Below, piece after piece: positions 37,491 to 44,816 of a stretch of DNA of 48,106 nt; positions within the stretch are counted from its first letter, which is position 1, and each line of letters begins with the position of its first letter. A model generated the notes under the pieces. It was not told the DNA's origin and did not search any database. It saw nothing but the letters and a program-made list of their open reading frames with translations. This stretch comes from a virus. A program made the translations under genes and the position numbers. The DNA lies in IMG/VR virus record IMGVR_UViG_3300033147_000207, positions 1-48,106 of that record; one strand, written 5' to 3'.

Positions 37491-38366
37491 CTAGAACTTG
37501 GTCGCGTCGATTTTCCTTGCAGGCATATCGGGAACCAAGTCATCGAGCCCATCGAACACGCCAGGAACAGTGACCAACTTCCCGCCACGGACGAACGGGC
37601 AAGTGGAGTAGAACCCACACCATTTCGGGCCACACCACCAGGCTCCATCGGGCGCTGGTGGGAAAACGCCGGCGTCAATACCGGCGATGGCGATTTTCAT
37701 TTTGTTGGCTATGCGGGCCTGATCGTCTTCGGTGTTCACCACAGCAAGCGGAACGTAAGTGGTTTTCTGTTGCTTCGGTGTGCAGACGAGGTAATCGAGC
37801 ACCTGTGTAGGCGATTCCTCTCCGGTCTGAACTCGGTAGCCCAGTGAGTACAGCGCGAGCTGTTCGCTTCGCTCGGCCTGATCGGCCGTCGGGCGCTTCG
37901 CACTGTTCTTGGTATCCCGGATCGTATGATCCGATTCAACGATGTCGGCGTAACCCACCACTTCACGGTCGATCCCAGGGACACGAAAGATCAGTTTCAC
38001 TTCCGTGGCCAGAGGCTCGAGCATCGGTGCAACGGTCCCGTGATGCAGCTCGGTGGACTTCAGCGCCCGGTTTTGTATGTTGCGCTTCGACGCAACGGTA
38101 CCGATCTGCTTCTCATCGTCGGACCACTTGTAGTCAGCTTTCAGTTCTTCCACCGAGGCGTCTCGGGTGCAATCCAGCACAGCGTCCAACGGCGCCAGCT
38201 CCTTGGTTTCGATCTTGGTGTTCAGGTCGAACTCTTGGCCTTTGTGCTGAGCGCGGCCAATCACTACGGAAGTCCCGTAAAGTTCCCGGTCGCCCATGAT
38301 GTATCGCCGGCGATACTTCTCGCCGCACTTCAGGTACATCATCAACTGGGTGTAGCTGAATCTCAT
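37491..38366 (-). CDS. Cas4/RecB-like PD-(D/E)XK nuclease with Fe-S cluster motif (291 aa)
   Basis: Motifs of the PD-(D/E)XK exonuclease family: QLMMYLKCGEKYRRRY (C14), GRAQHKGQ with H41, VVGYADIVES (D141), RDTKNS (D151-x-K153), and QLALYSLGY. Four cysteines arranged as C14 plus C245-x4-C250-x5-C256 match the Fe-S cluster layout of AddB/Cas4-type nucleases. ATG 38366 overlaps the previous stop and follows AAGGAG. With ERF annealing protein and RusA this gives a complete phage recombination set. Substrate polarity cannot be read from sequence. Confidence 0.85.
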   Translation of the reverse strand: MRFSYTQLMMYLKCGEKYRRRYIMGDRELYGTSVVIGRAQHKGQEFDLNTKIETKELAPLDAVLDCTRDASVEELKADYKWSDDEKQIGTVASKRNIQNRALKSTELHHGTVAPMLEPLATEVKLIFRVPGIDREVVGYADIVESDHTIRDTKNSAKRPTADQAERSEQLALYSLGYRVQTGEESPTQVLDYLVCTPKQQKTTYVPLAVVNTEDDQARIANKMKIAIAGIDAGVFPPAPDGAWWCGPKWCGFYSTCPFVRGGKLVTVPGVFDGLDDLVPDMPARKIDATKF

Positions 38367-38656
38367 TTCTTCGGATCTCCTTCGAGCCACGCTTCCACGC
38401 AACTCAGTGAACCCCAACACGATGCCGGGGCGTGGTTGTAAAGGTAAGCCACGAGAGCGGGTAAGCTCACGCAGTTTTGCGGGTCGGCTCGTTGGCAAGC
38501 GTCGGCCAGGTCGTTGCTCAGCACAGCCATCAAGAAGCTGCCGAGCGGCCTGCGGTTGCGCACGTACTCGTTCAGCGCGGTGATCATTTCACCGCGGGCA
38601 ACCATGTTGCGGTGGTGATAATCCTCATCGTCGGGAAGCAGTTCGTAGATGCTCAC
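38363..38656 (-). CDS. Hypothetical protein (97 aa)
   Basis: Begins MSIYELLPDDEDYHHRNMVA; a central helical part (MITALNEYVRNRRPLGSFLM) is followed by a C-terminus with three cysteines. GTG 38656 gives a GTGA overlap with the upstream stop and has GGAG nine bases upstream; the longer reading from 38671 is less good. Resembles small conserved phage proteins of unknown role; not otherwise recognised. Confidence 0.7.
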   Translation of the reverse strand: MSIYELLPDDEDYHHRNMVARGEMITALNEYVRNRRPLGSFLMAVLSNDLADACQRADPQNCVSLPALVAYLYNHAPASCWGSLSCVEAWLEGDPKK

Positions 38657-38922
38657 AGCAAAGCACTCCACTTCTCTCGAATCGTGGTCAGCGCGGGAAC
38701 AGCGGCGCTGCTCTCTTCCAACGCCATCTCCAACTCGTCGATGAGTTCCAGAACGGACTCGATGGTTTCGTCCATCCCGCGGTACGTTCGGGTCTTCTTG
38801 ATCGCGGCTCGCGCTTCGTCAATCATGGCGCGGGCTTCGTCGCGGTCGGCGGTCCTGTTGGCCAGCTCGTCTTCCATCTCGCCGAGCAGGCGCTCCGCCT
38901 CTTTCAGCGCATCGTTACTCAT
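38653..38922 (-). CDS. Small coiled-coil protein (89 aa)
   Basis: Almost wholly helical and highly charged (ALKEAERLLGEMEDELANRT, then RDEARAMIDEARAAIKKTRT, ESVLELIDELEMALEE). ATG 38922 overlaps the upstream stop (ATGA). Probably an oligomerising helper; no family recognised. Confidence 0.7.
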   Translation of the reverse strand: MSNDALKEAERLLGEMEDELANRTADRDEARAMIDEARAAIKKTRTYRGMDETIESVLELIDELEMALEESSAAVPALTTIREKWSALL

Positions 38923-39182
38923 GATTTTCTCATGAACAGGTGCCAAACGTAAGGCGCGGCGAGCCACGATCCCTGGTGAACGAGGTCCGGTGTAATGTCC
39001 CATCCGGTTTCGAGTACGACGAAGCGGTCGATCTCGGTTCGCCTTTCGGTTGGGTCTACGAGCGCCCAGAGGTAAGCGTAGGAGCCTTGCACGGCCACGT
39101 GCACGAACTGTGCGCCGACCGGCGTGCTCAAGCTGACCGAAGGTTCAGGCGAGAGCGGCCCGTATTTGTAGATTCGCTTCAT
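38919..39182 (-). CDS. DUF7352-like small phage protein (87 aa)
   Basis: MKRIYKYGPLSPEPSVSLST then GAQFVHVAVQGSYAYLWALV, and VLETGWDI with a late VWHLF, resembles a family of small phage proteins (DUF7352) with the pattern 'Y-K-Y ... P-x-G-A ... W-A ... T-G ... W-H-x-F'. ATG 39182 overlaps the stop of the HNH gene (ATGA). The function of the family is unknown. Confidence 0.72.
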   Translation of the reverse strand: MKRIYKYGPLSPEPSVSLSTPVGAQFVHVAVQGSYAYLWALVDPTERRTEIDRFVVLETGWDITPDLVHQGSWLAAPYVWHLFMRKS

Positions 39183-39670
39183 GGTTTTTTGTCTCCAAAG
39201 TTGGTGAAGCAGTTCGCTCCAAAGTGTTTGCGGGCCGCCGTGTCGTAAGCGATCGCCGCGTCAAGTTCTGTGCTGAAGGTCCCCAGGCTGAAGTTGCGGC
39301 CCAAGGCCCGAAGTCTCGCCCCCCATTTCTTGCCACGACGGTAGACGCCTCGGTACCGAGAGGTCTTGTTTGGCATGTTCATGACTGCGTTTTGCGCGTT
39401 GCGGCTCACCGTGGTCAGGCGCAAATTGCCGCGAGTGCAGTCCAGTTTGTTTCGGTTGGTGTGGTCAACGATCTGACCCTTGGTCGCGCCCATGATCTGC
39501 CGGTGCATGTACACCAGAACCTTGCGGCGCTTGCCAATAGGAAGCTCGGCTCGAGCCGCGTATATCCCGTTGCGGTGTTTCAACCCGCGCCAGGTGTACT
39601 TCCGCAGCTCGAGCCAATCGGCATCGTCGACCAGGACATAGCCACCGTTGCTGAGCGCGATCTTTTTCAT
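39179..39670 (-). CDS. HNH homing endonuclease with AP2 DNA-binding domain (163 aa)
   Basis: HNH core at about residues 55-95 (VYMHRQIMGATKGQIVDHTN, RNKLDCTRGNLRLTTVSRNA): H56, D69-H70 and N82. An AP2-type DNA-binding segment follows at 105-158 (SRYRGVYRRGKKWGARLRAL, GTFSTELDAAIAYDTAARKH). This combination is typical of free-standing phage homing endonucleases that spread into neighbouring loci. It sits in an otherwise coupled series (ATGA overlaps on both sides), so it is either an old resident or tolerated as part of the operon. Confidence 0.9.
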   Translation of the reverse strand: MKKIALSNGGYVLVDDADWLELRKYTWRGLKHRNGIYAARAELPIGKRRKVLVYMHRQIMGATKGQIVDHTNRNKLDCTRGNLRLTTVSRNAQNAVMNMPNKTSRYRGVYRRGKKWGARLRALGRNFSLGTFSTELDAAIAYDTAARKHFGANCFTNFGDKKP

Positions 39671-40209
39671 CCGTGCTTCAGCATCAAGTTGGCCAGCATC
39701 GTGGCCCACGGCGAGGCCGTGTAGCGAACGCCCCACGGGAGGTTGTCGAAGAAGGCCCACAGGAACATCGGCGGGTGAGGCCCCTCCCACTCTATACGCT
39801 GTGTTTCCCGGGCCTGCTTCGGTAAGTATCCCGTGGTCATATCCACGATCTCGTGCGAAGCAGGATTGGCGACCCAACAGTGCATCTCCGGCATGACACC
39901 GGAGTTAACCACACGGCGGAATTCGGTTGCCAACTCCCTCATCGAGCTGGCCCCCCGATCGCTGAAGACGTAGCTGAAGTGCGTGTTGCCCTCCCCGGCG
40001 AAGGTGCGCCGACGATACGGCCAACTCATGTCGCCGGCCTGAACCAGCCAAGTCTCGCCGGTCAAAGTCTTCAGTACGCTCGCTGTGCAACGGGCGTTGT
40101 AAAGGCACCGCTTGTGAGCGTCGTTCGGGTACTGCGTCTGCATTTCCTTCTCGACAGCGATGTAAACGGCCAGCTTCATCCGGTCACGCTCTTCGACGCG
40201 GGAAGCCAT
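39667..40209 (-). CDS. Hypothetical protein with papain-like Cys/His/Asp pattern (180 aa)
   Basis: Helical N-terminus, then KRCLYNARCTASVLKTLTGE (C35, C41 at the start of a helix), and a later segment MHCWVANPASHEIVDMTTGY with H110 and D123. A cysteine at a helix start plus H-x-W ... (I/V)-D is the arrangement of papain/transglutaminase-like enzymes, but other readings are possible. ATG 40209 overlaps the ERF stop (TGATG). Conserved between recombination genes; no family name can be assigned. Confidence 0.65.
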   Translation of the reverse strand: MASRVEERDRMKLAVYIAVEKEMQTQYPNDAHKRCLYNARCTASVLKTLTGETWLVQAGDMSWPYRRRTFAGEGNTHFSYVFSDRGASSMRELATEFRRVVNSGVMPEMHCWVANPASHEIVDMTTGYLPKQARETQRIEWEGPHPPMFLWAFFDNLPWGVRYTASPWATMLANLMLKHG

Positions 40210-41087
40210 CAGAGGAGATCGTTCGGGTCGTTCAGCAGGTCGCCTTGCTCGGTCGGCGGTTCTTCGACTTCCCCATCCTTCAGCGGGGGGCCGGCAGCGT
40301 CTTGGCGCTCAGGCTTGCCATCGTCGCCCAAGCCCAGCGCGGCATCGCCGAAAACGGAGTGGTCTTTCAGGTTGCGCCCGGCCATGTCGCACATCTTCAC
40401 CCCAACGGCGGAGATATTGCGGTACCCGGTGAAGCGTTCGGCTTCGGTCTTACCGGACGGGACGAACGTGGTGAGTTCCTTCAGCAAGTCGCGGGCAGCC
40501 GTCTCATCGCCTTCGACTCGACTCATGATCTCGTCCCACAGCTTGGTGCGTCTGTTGTCCACCGGCTTCGGTTTCGGCTTCTGCTTCGGCTTCGGTTTCG
40601 ATTTGGAGCGACGCGGATCGCCACCACCGCTCGGCATCTCGCGGCCCTGGGCGACGTTTCCATCATCGTCGTCATCGTCCAAAACCAAACCGATCATGGG
40701 CGCGTAGGTGTAACGCAGCCCATACGAGACTCCCGATCCGATGGACTGCGGCCCATCGTCGCGGCATCGCAGCGACAGCGAGCAAGAGCACCATTGGCAA
40801 GTCTCAACATGGATCAGCCTGGAAGTCACGGTGACGTTGTTGCCGTTGTTGCTCGGCGCTTGCATCAGCAGCAGGCCATGGTCGAGCAAGATGGCTCGGG
40901 AGGCTTTCACCATGCTCTTGAACGAGGTGAAGTTGCTGCCGAAGTGAGGGTTCTTCTTGTCCTTCGTTGCCACGGAGAACTGGGCTTGCGCTTCGGCCAA
41001 CGCTTTCACCAGGTCGCCGTGATCGTCCGAGAAGGCCAAGGTTTGAATCCGAATCGTGACCTCGGGTTTGTCGACTATCTGTTCCAA
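40209..41087 (-). CDS. erf: ERF-family single-strand annealing protein (292 aa)
   Basis: The ERF region spans about residues 26-140: LVKALAEAQAQFSVATKDKK, NPHFGSNFTSFKSMVKASRA, LLDHGLLLMQAPSNNG, then CRDDGPQSIGSGVSYGLRYT. It ends in an acidic run of aspartates (LVLDDDDDDGN). A Lys/Pro-rich linker (SKSKPKPKQKPKPK) and an acidic C-terminal half follow. A GTG at 41105 has no ribosome site, while TTG 41087 follows AAAGGA at 7 bases and is preferred. The protein anneals single strands; the exonuclease at 37491..38366 probably works with it. Confidence 0.88.
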   Translation of the reverse strand: MEQIVDKPEVTIRIQTLAFSDDHGDLVKALAEAQAQFSVATKDKKNPHFGSNFTSFKSMVKASRAILLDHGLLLMQAPSNNGNNVTVTSRLIHVETCQWCSCSLSLRCRDDGPQSIGSGVSYGLRYTYAPMIGLVLDDDDDDGNVAQGREMPSGGGDPRRSKSKPKPKQKPKPKPVDNRRTKLWDEIMSRVEGDETAARDLLKELTTFVPSGKTEAERFTGYRNISAVGVKMCDMAGRNLKDHSVFGDAALGLGDDGKPERQDAAGPPLKDGEVEEPPTEQGDLLNDPNDLL

Positions 41088-41203
41088 GTGAACATCCTTT
41101 CGCACCGAAGAAGCTGGTGCAGGAAAAAGGCGAGGCGTGTGCGGAATTCACCGCGGCACGCCCCGCAACGGTCGTAGTAGTGTCTCGGGGTTGCGTCGGT
41201 CAT
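41075..41203 (-). CDS. Small zinc-finger-like protein (42 aa)
   Basis: MTDATPRHYYDRCGACRGEF and the rest contain C-x2-C ... H ... C (CGAC, FLHQLLRC), a single-finger pattern. ATG 41203 overlaps the HTH gene stop (ATGA), and the 3' end overlaps the ERF start by 13 bases. Possibly a small DNA- or protein-binding partner of ERF; not recognised. Confidence 0.6.
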   Translation of the reverse strand: MTDATPRHYYDRCGACRGEFRTRLAFFLHQLLRCERMFTWNR

Positions 41204-41451
41204 GCCGATACGGCTTTCGGCGCTTTGCGTTCGGCCTGCCGTTCTTCGATCAGAGTCTTCAGCACCCGTTGGTACGAATCCCATTTCATCAGGTGCAGAT
41301 CGTCGGGCCGTTTGCGTTGCTCCCATCGCCACAAAGTCGAGTGGTCGATGCTGGCTCCCTTCCCTTCGCTCATCCGGGCGGCCATACTCATCAGAGTTAT
41401 GCCCCAGTGCTTGCGCCGCTTAATCAGCGCATCCAGTTGGTTTCGAGTCAC
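41200..41451 (-). CDS. Small helix-turn-helix regulator (83 aa)
   Basis: LDALIKRRKHWGITLMSMAA, RMSEGKGASIDHSTLWRWEQ resembles a Cro/XRE-type helix-turn-helix with the recognition helix around STLWRWEQ. The C-terminus is helical and basic. AAAGGAG precedes GTG 41451. It lies at the head of the recombination genes, so control of this block is likely. No partner repressor or integrase is present. Confidence 0.7.
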   Translation of the reverse strand: MTRNQLDALIKRRKHWGITLMSMAARMSEGKGASIDHSTLWRWEQRKRPDDLHLMKWDSYQRVLKTLIEERQAERKAPKAVSA

Positions 41452-41525
41452 GGTTTCTCCTTTTGGGTGTGTGTGGCGTTGCCGCCGCTCTCCCGGTTCC
41501 GTTTGTTCGTGAGTGAGTGAATGCT

Positions 41526-42428
41526 CTAGAAAGCCTCGGGGTCGATCTTGCGAACGGGGGCCGGCCCAACCATGCCGCCCATCGAGGTTTGGATCTCAGC
41601 GAACCCTTCGCGCACTTCGTCGCGCAACCCGTCGAAGGTTTCGTCCTTCAGCACGGACGGGTCGACGCCACGCAGCAACTGGCTGGCTTTGTCGAGCTGC
41701 TCGCGCAGTTGGGCATCGTCGGCGATGTCCCGCATACGGAACGTGTCGATGAACTCGACTATGTTGTCGATGTTCGACCCATAGAACCGTTTCCGTTTGC
41801 CATCATCGTCAGGCGTCAGCTTCTCCACGAGGTGATTCACCAGCTTGGCGAACCCGCCGCGCATCATCGCCATGCCTTGCTCGCGGGCCTCTTCGATGAG
41901 GTTCCCGACGCGCTCTTTTTCTCGCCGGAACAGTTGCGGCGCTGTCTCGAGGATTTCCTCGGGCGCAGCGAGGGAGAAGAACCGCCAGCTCAGCGAGAAC
42001 TCGGATTCGAGTTGCTCCGCCGACGGATAGTCTTCTTCGTTGAACTGCGGTCCCAGCTTGACGCGATCGGCTTCCCGGCGGTCGATGTACACAGCGCGCA
42101 GCGCAGCGACCATCTTGTAACGCTCGATGTCGGCGTTATTCAGGTAAGCGTCGATCTCTTCCGCAGCGGTCGGGTGGATGTGGTAGATCCCGGCCTTGAA
42201 CAGCGAAGGCACGGAGCGAGCGCGAATCCAACCCATCAGCTTGGAGTCGAACTTCCTGATCGCTTTGGTTTCTTCGCAGGCCAGCAGACGTTTGCCGAGG
42301 CGCAGCAGCTCTTTATCGGCGCCGGTGGTGATCTCGTTCAGATCGCCACGGCGCGAGCTACCGAGCCTCGACAGGCCAACGTGAAGCATCAGCATGCCCA
42401 CGCTGTCCTGTTGAGGTTCGATATTCAC
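41526..42428 (-). CDS. DUF3150-like protein, probable partner of the AAA+ ATPase (300 aa)
   Basis: Mostly helical (NEITTGADKELLRLGKRLLA, HIHPTAAEEIDAYLNNADIE, EEILETAPQLFRREKERVGN, NHLVEKLTPDDDGKRKRFYG). The arrangement resembles DUF3150 proteins, which in phages and plasmids accompany AAA+ ATPases of the MoxR/CobS class. Starts at GTG 42428, which overlaps the DUF2997-like stop (GTGA), AGGAG nine bases upstream. It is the last gene of the AAA+ module. Function unknown; the family match is moderately certain. Confidence 0.65.
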   Translation of the reverse strand: MNIEPQQDSVGMLMLHVGLSRLGSSRRGDLNEITTGADKELLRLGKRLLACEETKAIRKFDSKLMGWIRARSVPSLFKAGIYHIHPTAAEEIDAYLNNADIERYKMVAALRAVYIDRREADRVKLGPQFNEEDYPSAEQLESEFSLSWRFFSLAAPEEILETAPQLFRREKERVGNLIEEAREQGMAMMRGGFAKLVNHLVEKLTPDDDGKRKRFYGSNIDNIVEFIDTFRMRDIADDAQLREQLDKASQLLRGVDPSVLKDETFDGLRDEVREGFAEIQTSMGGMVGPAPVRKIDPEAF

Positions 42429-42631
42429 GACTGGGTTCTCCTGTGGGTGTGGCGCGCAACGCTGAATCGCTGCGGGCGTTTCTCAACTCGTAATTCCCCA
42501 CCAAGCAGCGCAGCGAATTCTTTCACCAGGCGCTCGGCGGTCGTGTGGTTCGCTCCGGAGATGCCGTCAATCTCCAGCTTCGCTGTCCCGTCTTCCAGGA
42601 TGGTCAGCGTCATCTTGTCGAACTGTTGCAT
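42425..42631 (-). CDS. DUF2997-like small protein (68 aa)
   Basis: MQQFDKMTLTILEDGTAKLE, IDGISGANHTTAERLVKEFA, ALLGGELRVEKRPQRF follows the pattern of DUF2997 (short strands with 'DG', 'GI/VSG', then 'L...LG'). That family is genetically linked with Ycf35/DUF1257 and Ycf46-like AAA+ ATPases. AGGAGG is 5 bases before ATG 42631, and the gene overlaps both neighbours. The classical cysteine after the glycine is replaced (GANHTT), so the match is to the pattern and context. Confidence 0.68.
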   Translation of the reverse strand: MQQFDKMTLTILEDGTAKLEIDGISGANHTTAERLVKEFAALLGGELRVEKRPQRFSVARHTHRRTQS

Positions 42632-42957
42632 CAGTACCTCCTGCGCGTTGCGACAAGGACGTTGCTGGCTTTCTCGGTGACGGTGAACCCGGCCTTCGCG
42701 GTGACGCGCTTGTACGCAGCAGCGGTGTAGGCGCGTTTCACGCCGTTGGTAATATCGGAACTGTCTAGCGAAGTCGTGCCGGTGTGCGTGAGCTTCCCGT
42801 TGGCGTACCCCAACGTCCCGCGGTTCGTGCTGCCGGCGTGCAGCGTCTTGGTGCCTTGCGTGACAACCCAACCATCGGCCTTCAGCGCGGTCGCCAGCAA
42901 GTCGAGGTCAGCTTTCATCAGCGAGACGGTTTGCGTTCGGCGTTCCCAACACGGCAT
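42631..42957 (-). CDS. Ycf35/DUF1257-like protein (108 aa)
   Basis: QTVSLMKADLDLLATALKAD, GWVVTQGTKTLHAGSTNRGT, LGYANGKLTHTG, then NGVKRAYTAAAYKRVTAKAG and FTVTEKASNVLVATRRRY at the end. This reproduces the Ycf35/DUF1257 layout: L..AL...G..V at the start, 'AY....A...GF.V' and a terminal RR(W/Y). ATG 42957 shares bases with the AAA+ stop (TGATG); a GTG three bases earlier is the alternative. The family is of unknown biochemical function and is known from plastids, cyanobacteria and phages. Confidence 0.72.
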   Translation of the reverse strand: MPCWERRTQTVSLMKADLDLLATALKADGWVVTQGTKTLHAGSTNRGTLGYANGKLTHTGTTSLDSSDITNGVKRAYTAAAYKRVTAKAGFTVTEKASNVLVATRRRY

Positions 42958-44516
42958 CACACCACCAGCTTTCGTTTCGAGGGCTCGTCGGCGCTCATCG
43001 TGGTCTTGTAAGCGTCGTAGTAGCCGCCGGTGGAGGCGTCGAGGAAGTTCCCAGAGGCGAGCCCACGGAGCTCGGCAAGGTCTTCGGCGCCCGATTTGCA
43101 GATCGGCACGATGTAACGTCGGGCTTCATCCACGGGAATGCCCAGGCGCTTCGCGGTGCGGCACACGTTGCGAATCTCAGCACCGGTCCATCCTTCGGAC
43201 CACGCCAGAGCGTCGATGGTATCGCTACGGCTCACGTCGTAGATGCCGCCAAACAGTTCCCAGATCGCGTTGCGCTCGGGGATCGTCGGAAGATCGAAGT
43301 ACCAGATGCCAGCGGTGAAACGGCGTTTCAGTTCGGGCGGCAACGCGCGAAGTTTGTTGCACGTAGCCATCACGAACACGCGGCCGTTCCCGATGCGGTC
43401 GATGGTTTCGAGCGCAAGGCGAATCCGTCGCTCGGACTCACCCACCAGGGAACCTTTCAGAGAGCCCATATCGAGCCGAAGATACGGCGCGGTGTGCAGA
43501 CCGGCTATGGTCTTGCTGACAAGCGTTTTGCCGGTCCCGGGAGGGCCAGCGGAGATCAGCCCGTCCCAACTACGCTCTTCCATGGTTTGCAGCACCTGGC
43601 CGATCTGATCTTGCGTGACACCGGAGGAGTCGCCGGCAGAGTCACCAGCACCAGAACCGGCCAACGCCTTGTCAATCTCGTCGATGTGCAGCACGGCCTG
43701 TGGTCGCTCATCGTTCCCATCGCGGAACAGCCCATCGAAGAACTCCATCAGCGAACCCAGGCCACGGATCGAGTCGCGCTCGGTCTTGCGGAATTCCATC
43801 TGGAGACCGGGAACAGCGTTGATCGCTTCTGTCTTGCGGTCCCACAGCGACTGGAGGTTGATCGCAAGGTGCGGCGCTTCGTCGCCAGCCTTGCGCTCGA
43901 CACGCGACAGCGACAGCACGGTCTGCTGTTCGGCGTTGAACGAGGACAGCCCACGCAACGCGCCCACGATCTGATCGCGGGACTGATCGGTCATCTCGGT
44001 GATCTCGGCGCCGTTGCGCTTCACATCGTCCAGAACCACATCCACGACCAGCGCCAGCTCGGCGTCGTTCGGAAGCGGGTGGCGTAGCTGGATGATGTCC
44101 TGCAGCAACTCGGCGGGCGGGTCCAGGCTCGGACCCATCAGAACCATCGTGGAGCCACGCGCCTTGAACGTGTCGCGCATGTTCCCAAGGGCGGTGGCGA
44201 CTCGCATGTCGTCCACCAGTCGGTGAGCGTTGAACATGAAAACCAACCCGCTCTCCGGGAACTTGGTGTTCAGCAGCTCGAGCGCCAACACGGGGTCGGT
44301 TGCCTCGGCAGGGGTAACGTTTCCCAACAGCGCGGTCAGTTGCTCCTGGGACTTCGCATCGACGGCTCGGAAGCCTTGCACGATGTCCCATCGCAGCACA
44401 CAGCCGCCGTTAATCTCGCGCAGCAACCGGAAAGTCTCCGGCTGGTTGTCCGTTGCGACCGACACCAGCGGGGTGCCGACGCGGCGAACAGCGGTGAATT
44501 CACTCATCAGGTCCAT
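42957..44516 (-). CDS. AAA+ ATPase with permuted Walker order, Ycf46-like (519 aa)
   Basis: N-terminal Ycf46-like region (about 1-240, TPLVSVATDNQPETFRLLRE, IQLRHPLPNDAELALVVDVV). Walker B-like VLHIDEIDKAL (DEID 279-282) with its following helix (GVTQDQIGQVLQTMEERS) then comes BEFORE Walker A GPPGTGKT (324-331). After it LRLDMGSLKGSLVGESERRI, sensor 1 MATCN (N387) and PELKRRF follow directly. In ordinary AAA+ proteins Walker A comes first. The missing slot between RIRLALETIDRIG and GRVFVMATCN is exactly where the displaced piece normally sits. GAGGAG precedes ATG 44516. ATPase, probably a protein remodeler working with the three overlapping partner genes. Confidence 0.9.
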   Translation of the reverse strand: MDLMSEFTAVRRVGTPLVSVATDNQPETFRLLREINGGCVLRWDIVQGFRAVDAKSQEQLTALLGNVTPAEATDPVLALELLNTKFPESGLVFMFNAHRLVDDMRVATALGNMRDTFKARGSTMVLMGPSLDPPAELLQDIIQLRHPLPNDAELALVVDVVLDDVKRNGAEITEMTDQSRDQIVGALRGLSSFNAEQQTVLSLSRVERKAGDEAPHLAINLQSLWDRKTEAINAVPGLQMEFRKTERDSIRGLGSLMEFFDGLFRDGNDERPQAVLHIDEIDKALAGSGAGDSAGDSSGVTQDQIGQVLQTMEERSWDGLISAGPPGTGKTLVSKTIAGLHTAPYLRLDMGSLKGSLVGESERRIRLALETIDRIGNGRVFVMATCNKLRALPPELKRRFTAGIWYFDLPTIPERNAIWELFGGIYDVSRSDTIDALAWSEGWTGAEIRNVCRTAKRLGIPVDEARRYIVPICKSGAEDLAELRGLASGNFLDASTGGYYDAYKTTMSADEPSKRKLVV

Positions 44517-44628
44517 TTGGACTCCTCTTGGTTATGGCAGCAAGCGCCCACCTGGCCGTGAACGGCAAGACGGCGGCAGCTGCAAGTACAGCTTCAACAG
44601 CGGTCAGTTCGTGGTGCGAGCGAGTCAT
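44500..44628 (-). CDS. Small protein with hydrophobic helix (42 aa)
   Basis: MTRSHHELTAVEAVLAAAAV, LPFTARWALAAITKRSPNGP plus DE. The ATG at 44628 overlaps the upstream stop (TGATG), and its end contains the ribosome site and start of the AAA+ gene. An amphipathic or membrane-embedding helix is likely. Not recognised. Confidence 0.6.
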   Translation of the reverse strand: MTRSHHELTAVEAVLAAAAVLPFTARWALAAITKRSPNGPDE

Positions 44629-44816
44629 CAGTCGCCGTTCCAGTGGGTACAGCCGATGCGCTCGCAGTTCTCATCGTGTTTGTCTTCCGGCCCGTGGTTG
44701 TCGGAGAACTGCCGGTTCTCCAGAGCGTTGGCGATCCGCTCGAGCGCCTTGGCGATCTTCGGCAGCGTGACTTCGAATAGGCGTTGGCCCGTTCGGGTTT
44801 CATGTAGTTGCGGCAC
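44628..44816 (-). CDS. Hypothetical protein (62 aa)
   Basis: MPQLHETRTGQRLFEVTLPK and IAKALERIANALENRQFSDN, then an acidic part with two cysteines. GTG 44816 has GGGAG seven bases upstream and overlaps the upstream gene by 17 bases. Start at 44903 would run further into the neighbour and lacks a site. Not recognised. Confidence 0.65.
   Translation of the reverse strand: MPQLHETRTGQRLFEVTLPKIAKALERIANALENRQFSDNHGPEDKHDENCERIGCTHWNGD

Noticed and set aside
41200-41451. CI-like prophage repressor
   Set aside because: The 83-aa protein has only a small HTH and no dimerisation or cleavage domain, and there is no integrase or attP-like site; a small transcription regulator is the safer call.
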